A stretch of 23,174 nt of DNA, from assembly GCA_000226015.1 (NCBI GenBank), contig JH154549.1, positions 94,798 through 117,971 of the forward strand. The letters run 5' to 3'. Both the position numbers and the translations under genes were made by a program. Shown one piece after another: positions 8,612 through 19,643 of this stretch (the first letter of the stretch is position 1; each line of letters begins with the position of its first letter). The notes below the pieces were generated by a model that searched no databases, had not been told where the DNA came from, and was given only the letters and a program-made list of their open reading frames with translations. This stretch comes from Mnemiopsis leidyi. Lineage: Eukaryota > Ctenophora > Tentaculata > Lobata > Bolinopsidae.

Positions 8612-11512
8612 ATGAGCGCCCTACAGAAGGGTTTCTACAGACTAAAGCAGCAAGTAACGGAGACTGTCGACAAGACAACCAACAAGACAGCCGCTCTTTC
8701 CGCCGAGCTTGTTGAGGTAGAGGAGAATGTCCGGAAGATCAAGATTGTGTACACTGATGCACTGAAACGAGCCCAGGAATCTTTGGTGAGATTTCTGTTT
8801 GGTACTTTAGTATAAATTTTTAGCCGGTAAAATTTTCATCTAATATCCTTGTCATTTGTCAATAAACCAAAACAATTTTTTATGTTTTGTTATATGTAAT
8901 AATTGTCGATTTTTATAAAAATTTTGGGCAAAAATTCTAACTAAGGCATTCTTTCCGAACCGTTCACGGTAAAACTTACACTTCACAGAATCACACTTAC
9001 TAACCTCCTTTAGCCGTCATATCAGCACTACAAGAACGTAACGGGAGCTGGGAATGTGGACGCAGAGAAACGGATGAGAAAACAGGTCACGTGGGCGCTG
9101 GGTAGCACACTGGTTGAGGGAAGTAAGGTGGTGGAGGAGAACCATTTTCTCTTCGACATTCTCAAATCGTGCGGGGACACCCTGGTAAGTCAGTTAGGGG
9201 CTTTAAATATTCTCATCCGTTTGTAGTAGAGCATTTCTTATCTTGCTTTAAATGCTAGTTATGTACAAGAGAACGGTGAACTTTAAACTTGAGTCGCAGT
9301 GTTTCTGTTTCAGTACCTTAGCACCTCCTTAAGCCAGGTATCCGAAAACATGTCATCGAGATCCTTATAGCGTTTTATTTTTAACACAGGCCTAAAGGTC
9401 AGGAATTCAAAAATATCTTAAATTTCGGATAAGCTGTATATAATAATAGGATTTAGCAATTAACGTAAAGCTAGGTTTACCTAATACCTAACTTGTTGAA
9501 ATATTCCTTTCGAACACCGCGTTTAAATCACGTACTTCAATCAGCGTGGATGTTATTTCATACCTTTAGAATAATGCCTCATTCCATAGATTGCTTCAAA
9601 TGCTCTGTGCCCGGATCTTTAGAATCCATTTGATAACTATCTAACAGTGGTTAATATATTTCAGGTGCTGATGGCCAAGCAATCTGTCAGATTCGAATAC
9701 GATCTACACGAGCAAGTTATTTCCCCCATGCAGACAATCTTATCAGAAATCAAAGAGATCGAGATCTTGAAGAAGAAACTTTCTAACGCACGCCTCGACA
9801 TGGACAGCGCCAACAACACACTTCAAAAACGCAAGTCCCACAAAAGTACAGAAGGGGACGCCCAACTGCTCGCCAACGCAGAGAATGCCACCAATCAGTT
9901 CCACATGGCTCAAGACACCTACATCACAGCTCTACTGAGTTTCTCCTCAAAGGAGCTGGACCACATCAAGCCGCTGCAATGCCTCCTGACCTGCCAACAG
10001 CGGATGTACAACGACGTCAGCAAGATTCTCAACTCCAAGTTGCCAGGACTCCAGGACAACATTGAGAAGACAGTCAACACGCCCGTGTTCGGGTCTGATT
10101 TAGACAAACATCTGGAAACTACTGGCAAGCAGATCGCTACCGTCCTACAGAAGTGTTGCTCCTCGCTGATGAAATCTGGGATCGAACAGCCCGGTATTTT
10201 CAGGCTGGCAGGAGGACTACCCCAACTTCGCAAACTTAAAGCGATGTTCGATTCCAACCGAATGGAAGAGGAAGATTGGGAAAATGACGTGTTTACCTTG
10301 GCTCAAGCTATCAAGCTTTATCTCCGTGAGCTACCTGAACCTTTACTTACCTTCTCCATGTTTGAAGACTGGATCTCTTGTATTGGCAATCCAAACGTAG
10401 CCAGTAGGATACCTAAATGTCGAGAGTTGGTACAAAAACTCCCAAATTCTTTCCAGATTAATCTGCAGTATCTGATCTGGTTCCTGAGTCAAGTAGCAGC
10501 TAAAGAACCGGAAAACAAGATGGGAGCGAGCAACTTGGGTCTGGTTCTGGGTCCAAACGTGCTACGCACCAAGAACGAGGATGATAATGACAGTATAACG
10601 GCTCTTAACGCCTCATCTAGTCTGGTAGAGCTCATGATAAAGAATTACACCACGATATTCCCCGACCCTCTACCTGCAGATGCGACCCGGATGTCCCTTC
10701 CCCGTGCTATGACAGTTTCTGGGGCCATCAGCTCTGCTCGTCCCTCTGTCAGGAGTCACAAAAAAGGAAAAGCGCCAACTCCGAAAAGACCCAACAATGC
10801 GCCCGCCCCACCACCCAGGGTAGATTTAAACAAGAGTGACTCCCTCCCCGTCATGCCATTGTCGGCCAGTCAGAGCACTCCCGCCCCACCGCCAGCTGCT
10901 GCTAAACCCGCTCCAGAACCAGCTAAACCTGCTCAGGAGCCAGCCACCACGGAACCTTTCAACCCATTTGGGGACAGCGATGATGACGATGTTCAGAAGA
11001 CACCTGATCCTCCCAAACGGAACATCGAGGGTAAATCCCTGGATCTTGACGTCAGCATCCCGGTACCTAACACTGATGCTGACGAATATAACCCTTTCAA
11101 TTCTCCAACGCCTGACGAGTCCGCTGTAGTCATCGAGAAAAGTATAAACAACGCTAATCAAGCTAAGGAGAAGGAGGAGGACCTGAACCCGTTCGGGGAG
11201 TCTGATTCTGAAGGAGCTCCGTCACCAACCCCTCCTTCTCCGGCTCCGCCTAAACCACCCGCAAAGAAAGCAGTACCTCCGCCTAGTCCTGCAAGTAAGC
11301 CTTCCATTCCAACTAAACCTAAATCTGTGTCTGAGGACGTCGTAAATCTCCAAAATACGGCGTCCCCAACCTTCTCTAGGGTCACTCCAACGCATTCCAG
11401 AAATGCATCAAATAGTTCAGTGAATAGCGACGGCGCTAAGAAACATAGTAGAAATTCTTCAGACAACACGGGCAAGCCAGCACCCCCTCCCCGGCCCAGT
11501 CTAGAACAATAA
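8612..11512 (+). CDS. ARHGAP17/44: BAR-domain RhoGAP, RICH/nadrin type (ARHGAP17/44-SH3BP1 group)
   Basis: Exons: 8612-8785, 9014-9184, 9665-11512; all joins are phase 0 and the protein has 730 residues. It should bend or sense membrane through its BAR domain and switch off Rho-family GTPases (Cdc42/Rac in the family). BAR covers about 1-250 and starts with MSALQKGFYRLKQQVTETVD, like the amphipathic start of nadrins. RhoGAP is about 257-449: the arginine finger is Arg 295 in QPGIFRLAGG, followed by KLYLRELPEPLLTF and NKMGASNLGLVLGPN. The tail (450-730) is Pro/Ser-rich with SH3-ligand cores (NAPAPPPRVDL; PAPPPRPSL at the end) and three NPF motifs at about 548, 591 and 623 in acidic context. 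The last exon of 1.85 kb carries the end of BAR, all of the GAP domain and the tail. Poly(A) signals at 11627 and 11652. I cannot say which of ARHGAP17, ARHGAP44 or SH3BP1 is the nearest relative; it may be ancestral to all. Confidence 0.93.
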
Positions 11513-11626
11513 TGCCGCACGTGCACTGAGTTGTTTTTTCTAATGAGTGAAAGTGCTCTTCAAATTGTTTTGTTGATGTAAATATCGTTATAATCCAGCA
11601 TTGGTTAGAGATAAGAAGGTGATTCT

Positions 11627-11657
11627 AATAAAGGCGAGTCTAAGATGATGAAATAAA
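11627..11657 (+). terminator. Two AATAAA poly(A) signals of the BAR-RhoGAP gene
   Basis: AATAAA at 11627-11632 and again at 11652-11657, 115-145 nt after the stop codon. Confidence 0.6.
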
Positions 11658-11659
11658 GT

Positions 11660-12470
11660 TCAGACTTTACACAATTTGCCGAGACTGTTCAGTTATGGCA
11701 CCTATGTATTCGGGACTAAAGTATTTTTATTCTTTGGGAAAGAGGGTAAAATACACTCGATTTTAAACGATACAAAACATTTTGTGTTATTTTACTCGTT
11801 TTTAAACAATTTGCATTCATTTTTTGATGCGATGTAATGTTGGAATGTTGTACTTACGATTGTGATGGATTGAAATTCGTAATAGATTTTTGTAGCAAGA
11901 TCGATTTTTGTATGTTTGTTAATACTTGATTAAGTAGCGCGGCAGAAACTGCATCTTGTCTAGAGGTAAATATGAGACTTATTTATTTGCTGTTAGTTAT
12001 AGATGCTTAACTTGTAGGAGATCGTCTAACCCTTCTATTTCTTAACTAAATAACGTGTCACTTCAGTCAAGTTAAATGAGTTAGATATGATAATTATTTT
12101 TGCAGGAATTGATTTCTAACTTTAAACGTGTAACCAGATGATTCATTATGGATGTTGCCACACCAATTTCGCTCGGCCGAGCAGGGGACTTTTATTTTCT
12201 CGTTGGATATAGTTGATACACAGAATTCCAGAAATATTCAATTATTGATAGAATCGTGTTTTTGCTCTCTACGACATGTTATGTTCAATATCTTTGATAA
12301 TTTTATGATATTTTCGGTTATTTTCAATTTTTCCTGCAATTCAGTTGCCTAGAGTACACGCAATTTAGAATGACAGCTTGGCATTTTGTGGCAAACCCCT
12401 TCCTAAACAACAAAACATCTTTTAAACTAGCAAACAAACAACATTTGTCAATCAAGAGATCCTTGTACTT
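11660..12470. other. Intergenic spacer before the PWWP-like gene
   Basis: A+T-rich spacer without a recognisable gene. A 66-codon open frame at 12152-12352 shows no family signature and is Ile/Phe-rich as expected by chance in such DNA. Confidence 0.5.
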
Positions 12471-12482
12471 CGCGCACGCGCG
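12471..12482. promoter_or_regulatory. NRF1-type site CGCGCACGCGCG
   Basis: This 12-mer fits the NRF1 consensus YGCGCAYGCGCR at every position and is an island of G+C in A+T-rich DNA. It lies 24 bp upstream of an ATGGCGGC element and 279 bp upstream of the predicted start codon of the next gene, which fits a core promoter of a housekeeping type. Confidence 0.5.
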
Positions 12483-12506
12483 TTATGATCTATTGTTTTG
12501 CATTTT

Positions 12507-12515
12507 ATGGCGGCC
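12507..12515 (+). promoter_or_regulatory. YY1-type element ATGGCGGCC, possible TSS and uORF
   Basis: ATGGCGGC matches the core of the animal YY1 element (AAnATGGCGGC), which often sits just after the start of transcription. Its ATG also opens a 32-codon frame (MAAFEAFLVTITL and on) ending at TAA about 12602, so it may be a 5' UTR uORF or a first coding exon with a donor after TTCTTG. A second upstream ATG at 12663 reads 18 codons to a TGA and is in frame with the main ATG, but separated from it by stops. Confidence 0.35.
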
Positions 12516-12749
12516 TTCGAGGCCTTCTTGGTGACCATTACACTGTCAAGTGACCGAAATTTGAACACAAAAAGTCTCGAAATCGTCTACAAATCTTTAT
12601 AAAATTCTAAAAATTAAGATTTATAAAAAACAACCATATACCGTATTCATTTCTCGTAGGTCATGATTGAGGAGCAACAGGAAGGAGCGTGGGCGATGAG
12701 AAGACAAGATTGTTGTTGATGTCGCTAGAGACGATGTTATAGTCGATTC

Positions 12750-15700
12750 ATGAGCTGCGAAACGACATCCCCCCGTCTAACCATCGTCAAACAAACATAC
12801 GGTCGAATCAACAAGACAAAAAAGGCATCTAATGTAGGACACTCCTGTCATAGTCGGAGCTCTGCCGGCCGGAGCGGTACTTTAGGCGAGATAGCTGTTA
12901 AAGAGGAGCCCGTGGAGTGCCCTACTATGCCAACAAATCACGTCACAGATAACAAAGTACTGTCTAGTAAACAGAACCCTTCCCTAACATCAACATCCGC
13001 CAGTTTACACGACGTCCTGAACGCTATTCCTATATCAGCAGACCAACCTCAGCCCTCAAAAAAAGCCGTCAAACAGGCATCTCTACTTCAGTTCACATCT
13101 CCTCGGACTCAACCTCCGAAATCTCTCGCTCTCACACCACCTAGATCTGTCCCAAACATTTTGAGAAGAACTCCGGTCAAGCAGGGCAGTGCTTCCAGAA
13201 AACCTACCACTCCAAAATCAAAGTCAGTTAATCTGTCTCCTATACTCTACTCGCCCAAAGTTAAGACGAAAAATCCGTTTATCAACGATGGGACTAGTGC
13301 AGGTAGCTTGCCTGAGCAAGCTCACATTATAACTTCATTCATGAAAACGCCTCCCCAAAACAAGAGAACATCTCCAAAAAAGAAGTCCATGGGATCTCAA
13401 TGTAACATAAACGTACCAAGAATCATGTCGCTTCCACCTGATTCTCCCAAAAAGACTGGCTGCTCGTCACCCAAAAAGCAGCGCATGTTTCCAAACTCTG
13501 ACGGAGAAAAAGTGTTGTGTAATGTTGAGGTTAAGAGTGAGGAGATGATGATCGTTTCTCATACGGTGAATGGACGAGTGTACAGTGGAATACTTGTAGC
13601 GGATTCTCACAGGTAATGTTTCTATAAATAGATCTGTCACCCTGAGCTGTCCTTTGTCTTATTGTCATTTCATACTCCCAAAATGACAGGCATTTAGCTT
13701 TAAAAAAAGTACAAATGACTTTATATTATACTCTAACATCCATGTGTACATCATAAAATGAAAATGTGTGTGCATATTTTAGTTTTCGTATTTTCAGGTG
13801 TCATTTGGCTGCTCAACTCAACTCTGGAGGATACATGTCCGAACAACTTCCATCACAGTATCACAAAAAGTTAAAAGCAAAACTCGGTTCGTCAGTGATT
13901 TTTTAATTAGATTTCAAGTGATCGATCTTCCAGTTTTTGTACTCTCAATGTAACAAGGAAACTAATCGTCCATTTTTTTCTCTGAGAAGACTCGAACAAG
14001 GGATACAAGTTGCTGAGAGGTATCAAAATGGGATTTTTATTAATGAGAGTCAATGCACCAGTTACAAGGAAAGCTAATAAACTTTATCTGTGTAACAGAT
14101 TCAAATTTCAGGTTTATCGTTTGAAAGTGGCTGTGAATCAGAGAACTCAGATAACGAATGTACAAAGAACAAACTACAGAAACTAAAATATTCTGATTAC
14201 AAGGCCATGAAAGATTCGGTGGCAGTTTCCTCCGCCGACAACCTGTCACCTGCAGAACCCGCCTTCTCGTCACATTCAGAACCGTCCCCCGCAACAACAC
14301 CTAAATCACGTCAGAATGTCCCATATCAGAGCGCAGTGAACCATAACAAGAAATCTATCAATGGGCTTTCCGAATTTTTACAAGAGGCAGCATCTTCTTC
14401 AAACTCGGTTGCGTCCTCTAAGACTAAAGAAAATGTCGGAAAATCCAAAGAGCCTTCAGGAAAATCTAAGGAAGCTGTTAGTAAATCAAAAGAATCTATC
14501 AAATCTAAAGAAACTTCCAATAAAGAAACTCCTGAAAAGAAAAAAGCATCGAAACAATCTCTAGTTAAAGATCCTGTCAAAGGGACAAAACTACACCAGC
14601 CTAAGTCCAGTCCGTGTAGCCCAAAGAAGCAAAAGATGAACAAGGCAAAAATTATCACTGAAACTTTGACAGATGAAATTAAATCAACTATAAATAAGAA
14701 ACCAAAATTGAAATTTGGTGAAAAGTTTGTATCAAAGATTTCCCCCTCTAAGAACTCAGCGTCCTGCAAAGAATACATCCCCACTGAGGATCCAGCAACG
14801 ATTGAGAAGAAGCTTGCGGAGGTATCCCGGCACTTTAGAATGAGAACACATTCCCTCGACGACAACAAGGCACTAAGCTCAGCCCTGGCCGAGAATTCAG
14901 CAAAACTGACCTACGTCGACCTAGAGTGGCCCGCATGGTGTCCTCGGATACTCAAACTTGAGATAGCGCCCGTTAGGCGGGGCAGACCCGCCCGATTTAA
15001 ATTGGAGAAAAATGGGTCCAAGCGGAGGAGAACTGAGTCAAATGAATCTGAATCAGAAGAAGCAAAGAAAGACGAATTGTATACGGTGAGGATATATTAC
15101 TGAATTGGAATGTGTTACAAAGTCGGTTTTTATTTAGTATCACCGCTCAATACGAGACGTATTAGCTGAATTAAGACACTGATTTTATGAAAATTCGAAT
15201 GTGCAACTTGTGGAGAACAAAATAAATTTAATATGATCATGTTTTAGGAGAATCACAACCCGTTTGGTATTGGAGATGTAGTGATAGCAAAGTACACTCC
15301 CGGTCCTGGACGACCTTACTGGCCTGGCAAAGTCCTATCTGCTACCGGTAAGTCTCACTCATTTTGTGAAGCCACTATGACGTGGTTTTTGTGTGTTAGT
15401 AAAATAGCATTTCTATTATGTCTGGTACCTTTTTCTATTCTCAACATAAAGTTATCGTATTTGGGTTTCAAAGTTCCCATTCCAAAGGTCTGACGGTTTG
15501 TGTGCTGTTCTACAACACTTGTGACGTCATGCAGATAGCCAAGTGCAACGTTGAATGGTTCTACGACGGCTGTAAAGAACACAAGATTTCGCTCAACCCT
15601 CCCAACGCCAGCAAAGTAAGCTCTTTCTTTTTTCGCTTTATCACAACCCTCACTTTCTCATTATGTGCCTTGTCTACTGCTGAGAACTGCCTCACTTGAC

Positions 15701-15839
15701 TTATTGCACCAAGTTCAGACTGAAAAGTTCCTCTTTTATTATTCCCGTCGTTCAGTCTGGAGTCGTCCACACACGAACAGACAAACAAACACCCCGACAG
15801 ACGAGATCGGAATCGCTCTCTCAGGTTACTCACTGCTAG
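12750..15839 (+). CDS. Low-complexity nuclear-type protein with a C-terminal PWWP-like module
   Basis: Exons: 12750-13612, 13798-13886, 13990-14019, 14112-15085, 15248-15347, 15488-15615, 15756-15839. All phases close, giving about 755 residues. The frame before ATG 12750 has a TAG at 12726. The first 265 residues are Ser/Pro/Lys-rich with SPKK-type motifs (SPKKK, SPKKQR) suited to DNA or kinase contact. About 267-330 is a more ordered stretch (EEMMIVSHTVNGRVYSGILV, then NSGGYMSEQLPSQYHKKLKA). A charged KSKE-repeat region follows (about 390-440). The C-terminus has NPFGIGDVVIAKYTPGPGRP then YWPGKVLSAT and CNVEWFYDG, which matches the PWWP pattern (GDxVxAK, PWWPAxV, VxFFG) with PYWP in the motif. 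The N-terminal VNGRVYSGIL piece reminds me of the start of PWWP2A/B, so a distant PWWP2-like chromatin reader is possible. The last exon is least certain: an alternative donor after CTCTCAG near 15823 could join to an acceptor near 15894. Poly(A) signal at 16279. Confidence 0.75.
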
Positions 15840-16872
15840 ATTAGACAGAGCATTTTGTCCACTTCTGCGGAGAATTCTGTGTTTGTCCCCATCAGAATGT
15901 CATGCACAGCGCTTTGCAGCTGCCAGGGAATCATAGATAAGCATGCGAGTGTAATCTATTTAAGTTGCTCACATCATGATAGAGTTAGAAGTGTGGGAGC
16001 GGTGTGAGTTATGAAGCCTGCTCTGTGTAGCCTGCGTCTTGCTTTACCCTAATTCTTTCTCGAACGTTTGAGATTTTTCTTCTGAAATGATGTGAGTTTC
16101 ACGATTTTGGTGTGGTGACTTAAAGCAAGTATGATTGAATGTGTGATTGTAAGTGTGTGTGTGCCTGTGCAAGAGTGAGACTATGCTTTTTTGTAGAATT
16201 TAATTGTACAACAGCCTAAGTTCTGAGCTATCCACTGGACGTGCAATGACCGCTGCTGCAAAAAGCAATAGAGTGCTGAATAAAAATTTAAATGGGAGTA
16301 TGAATGTCATACGAGTTACGACTGAGCAAAACTCAGTTGATTTATAGCATGGAGCCCTTAATATAGTTTGCTGGGGAACCTTTAGATAGAATTTAGTACA
16401 TCATTGACTGTTATCATTACAAACTTTAAAGTTTCGCTGTTTAAGGAGAGAACTTCAAGCTGTTTTAGACAGAGTCGAAGCAAAAATGTTCAGGATTTTG
16501 CTGATAATACACACTACTTGCTGTTTCATAATGAACTTCGTCAATAACACCAAAAATACCAGGCAAACAATATCAGCAGATCACGCACTGGGAGAACCGC
16601 CAATTAAAATCATAAGTTTAATCTTCCGATTATTAGTCAATAGAACAATAAAATATAAGTTATCCATAGTCAAACATGATCTCAGAAAAGGTAAAGGTAA
16701 AATTTCAAACTGGACTATCTGGCCAACATTAGTTGGAGCCTGATGAAATAGCTACTAACCAAACGAAAACTTTGATCAAACATCTTGTAATACAATTGTT
16801 ACCTTGACTTTTTGAAAAATGCAGCAAGTAAGAAACAGTTAGTGAGAAACTAAAAGCTCTGTTTTTGTAATT
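15840..16872. other. Convergent 3' spacer between the PWWP-like and ankyrin genes
   Basis: This holds the likely 3' UTR of the plus-strand gene, with AATAAA at 16279-16284, and the 3' flank of the minus-strand ankyrin gene, for which TTTAAT at 16617-16622 (ATTAAA on the minus strand) is the nearest poly(A)-like hexamer. An 85-codon frame at 16486-16743 is discussed among the rejected items. Confidence 0.5.
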
Positions 16873-17622
16873 TCACTTGTTTTTGTCCCTATAGATTTCA
16901 TTGCTCACTTCCATCAGTAAAACATCCAACTCCTCCTCAAACATAGCCATATCCCCCTGCGTGTAATCCCCAGCTAGGAAGGCTTCATGAGCGTCTTCGT
17001 AGTACTGCCGCACAACTTTAGGGCCCTGTCTCCGACCCAACTCAAAGAAATACTTGACAGTATCCACCTGGGCGTCAAGGACGGCCAGATGTAGCGGTGT
17101 CCGTCCAAACTCGTCCACAACGTCCACATCGGCATCCAACTCCTCGATCAGACACTTCACGGCGGCTGTCTGACCGAGCCGCGCCGCCGCGTGGAGAGGT
17201 GTTGAGTTGAACTTGTTGGCAAGGTTGATGTCCGCACCGCACTCTGCCAGACATCTCAAGGTTTCTGTGTTGTTGCCCCGCGCTGCCACGTGCACTGCCC
17301 CTTCTCGTAGAGAGCCACTACAACCTGAAGTTTCTGCCCCGTTCTTTAGAAGATACCTAACTGTTTCTGTGTGCCCGAACACTGAAGCAAGATACAGGGC
17401 CGTCCAGCCGTCCGCCGTTTTACTGTTTGTATCCACTAGCGCTTCTCCTATCAGATACTGTACAACCTGAAGTTTTCCGAAGTAGGCCGAGTAGTGCAGA
17501 ACATTCCATTCTTTGTTTGAACAAAACCCATAGTCCAGACTGTGCTGCTCGTACACTCTTTTTAATTTGTCAGAACTTCCAGATTGCACTGCAACTTGAA
17601 CTTCTTTCCAGACTGCCGCCAT
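16873..17622 (-). CDS. Single-exon ankyrin-repeat protein, 249 aa
   Basis: The ATG (complement of 17620-17622) starts MAAVWKEVQVAVQSG and the frame runs 249 codons without an intron. Five ankyrin repeats are visible: KEWNVLHYSAYFGKLQVVQY (about 37-69), DGWTALYLASVFGHTETVRY (70-103), REGAVHVAARGNNTETLRCL (105-137), NSTPLHAAARLGQTAAVKCL (138-171) and GRTPLHLAVLDAQVDTVKYF (172-200). The C-terminal 50 residues are acidic and helical-looking (YYEDAHEAFLAGDYTQ and on). Ankyrin stacks bind other proteins; the partner cannot be told. No signal peptide or membrane segment. A YY1-type element overlaps the start codon, which supports this start and an adjacent transcription start. Its 3' end faces the PWWP-like gene. 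G+C is clearly higher than in the flanks. I do not recognise an orthologue. Confidence 0.88.
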   Translation of the reverse strand: MAAVWKEVQVAVQSGSSDKLKRVYEQHSLDYGFCSNKEWNVLHYSAYFGKLQVVQYLIGEALVDTNSKTADGWTALYLASVFGHTETVRYLLKNGAETSGCSGSLREGAVHVAARGNNTETLRCLAECGADINLANKFNSTPLHAAARLGQTAAVKCLIEELDADVDVVDEFGRTPLHLAVLDAQVDTVKYFFELGRRQGPKVVRQYYEDAHEAFLAGDYTQGDMAMFEEELDVLLMEVSNEIYRDKNK

Positions 17623-17625
17623 GTT
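17615..17625 (-). promoter_or_regulatory. YY1-type element overlapping the ankyrin gene start codon
   Basis: On the minus strand the bases read AACATGGCGGC, an exact fit to AAnATGGCGGC, and the ATG is the predicted start codon. In animals this element occurs within the first tens of bases of many transcripts, so it suggests a very short 5' UTR here. Confidence 0.45.
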
Positions 17626-19197
17626 GTCTATCTTCCTGAAACCACGGTTTATCAGCAGGATTCTGGATTACTGAGATGGACCAGGATGCGAATTTTCTTA
17701 CTCGACTCACGCTTACCTAGCAGAAACTCATAAGAGTTTCAGACAAGGAAAAGGAAAATTGAAAATGAAAGACAAAATATAGGAAGTAACTGAACGGTTA
17801 ACTTGTGCACACTTGATATGATGTTAAATGTCTGCAAAGCAATTATTTGACGACTTAGCTCCAACGATTTCTAATACGTATCGCTAAATTAAATCAGGAT
17901 GAAGGTAGAAATTAGAACATCATTTTAACCTCCCGCTTACTGTTTGAATTTGATAGGGGATATATAAAATTTTTGACTAAAGAATGTTTGAAGTTTCCCG
18001 GTTAAACCTCCATATTCTATTACCATCGTATTCACACCTTATTATTAATAAACAACCGCCCTTTAAGTAATCAGAAAACGGACCAAATCCGAAGATCCTG
18101 GGACTTTTTGTAACTTCTAGTCGTGTTCGTGCCCAAATTAAATTTTGAGGCCTATTCAGTCGAAATCTTAGGATTTTTGCTTAATAAGAAGAAAACAAAA
18201 CGAAATTCCTATTGCAAATCTATGCATGCCTAACTCTAGGTTATAAAGACTACAGCGGCACGAGCCGATTTGAAACCATTTAAGCTGATTCTCTAAAATT
18301 GTTAATTATCCGGGGAGCGGAGCATTTTCAACAAAAACATGGTTAGATTTACAATTACTCTGCAAACCATCCATACTATTGTATATATTTTATCAAAATA
18401 TATATGAATATACATTACGACACGCTCATGATAAGCTCTTCAAAAGACAGACCATGATCAGTCGGCTAGAATAATATTACAACATGATGGTAAATTAGAT
18501 ACGGCTAATATCAGAAAATGTCATAGCACGTAGGTGCCGTACTACACTAGTGTTAGCACTACATATTATGTGAGTAATTGTATCCGGATCTCAGTTACAC
18601 AGCAAACCACACAAGAAGGGCGTTGGGGGATGTCTGATAATGTGGCGGTAGCCACCCACCAAGCATCAAGAATCAAGATCAGGGGTTAAAGTGTTTGACA
18701 GATTTAGGGGGTTTATAAAGTGAAGTCAGAAGATTGATGTTCAGCAGTGCGTATCGCTGTACTACGTTAACAAAATGACAGCAAGATGATCCACCAGATT
18801 TTACGACAAAGTTAAACTCATCAGTGGTCAGCCAGTATGCATGGAAGTTCTACCTCAATTCGACTTGGCCTATTTAATTAGTTAACCGGATGTTTCATCT
18901 TGATTTCTTGATCATAACAAACGAGATCGTCGTCATAGTAGTGAGCCTCGTCCTCTTCTTTAATTTCGGGAAAATTAACTGTTTTGTGCGATCTGTGCTA
19001 AGTTAATTATTATCTAACTATTGTCGTGACAATGGACTGTATTTAAAACAAAAGATTCCGAACTTTGAAACACGAAAGCAAGAGATAGGTGAACATATTC
19101 AATATTACCGCAATAATTCAAATTATTCATGATACGAGTCTAACAATCATTTTTTATGATTAAGACGATTAGATCCAAACAAAGCAAACGTGTTGCC

Positions 19198-19207
19198 ACA
19201 AAAACAA

Positions 19208-19237
<30 letters not shown>
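19198..19237. repeat. CA-rich microsatellite
   Basis: About 40 bp of ACACAC with a few AAAC interruptions, starting after AAAAACAAACA. It is a simple repeat without coding potential. Confidence 0.9.
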
Positions 19238-19239
<2 letters not shown>

Positions 19240-19643
19240 GATTCCAATCATATCGCGTTTTCCATTAAAGAAAAGCGGTACGCTCATCCTATAACCATGA
19301 CCAGTCTAGACGAATAGTGCATCGTTCACCGGTAGTCTAAATTTGAAATAGTTTCTTTTCTGAACAAAAAATTTCATATCATTAGCCTTAAAGCGTAACC
19401 AGCGCCTAGCGCGTACTGACGTATTAATACTATGTTGAAATTCCACGAGATGATTTGTCTTTATTGAGCTTAGAGCTATTGCCCCTAGAACCACCCACGA
19501 ACAATCTTTGCGTCAATCGCAATACAACATGAAAATCTGCGACTTAAAAGTGATAAAGTTGAGCAATAACATGTTTTACAGATTCCCGGAAGACAGCGTC
19601 GCTCGCCTTCGCTAGTAGATTTCTTGCCCAACTTGACTATTCG

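Noticed and set aside
12152..12352. 66-codon ORF beginning MLPHQFRSAEQG
   Set aside because: It is Ile/Phe/Asn-rich, without domain signature, in A+T-rich spacer; more likely chance.
8594..12877. The 15-mer GCCGGCCGGAGCGGT occurs both just before the RhoGAP ATG and inside the first exon of the PWWP-like gene (about 12864)
   Set aside because: One copy is noncoding and the other codes for AGRSG; flanks differ at once. One shared 15-mer in 23 kb is within reach of chance.
14326..14868. Minus-strand 180-codon ORF opposite the KSKE-rich exon
   Set aside because: Antisense shadow of a Lys/Ser/Glu-rich coding exon; the Leu/Phe/Ser-rich product shows no family pattern.
16486..16743. 85-codon ORF beginning MFRILLIIHTTCC with a hydrophobic start
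   Set aside because: It could be a small secreted peptide, but the codons are extremely A+T-rich, there is no cleavage-site pattern or Cys framework, and it lies in the 3' flank of two convergent genes. Kept out for lack of support; conservation would change this.
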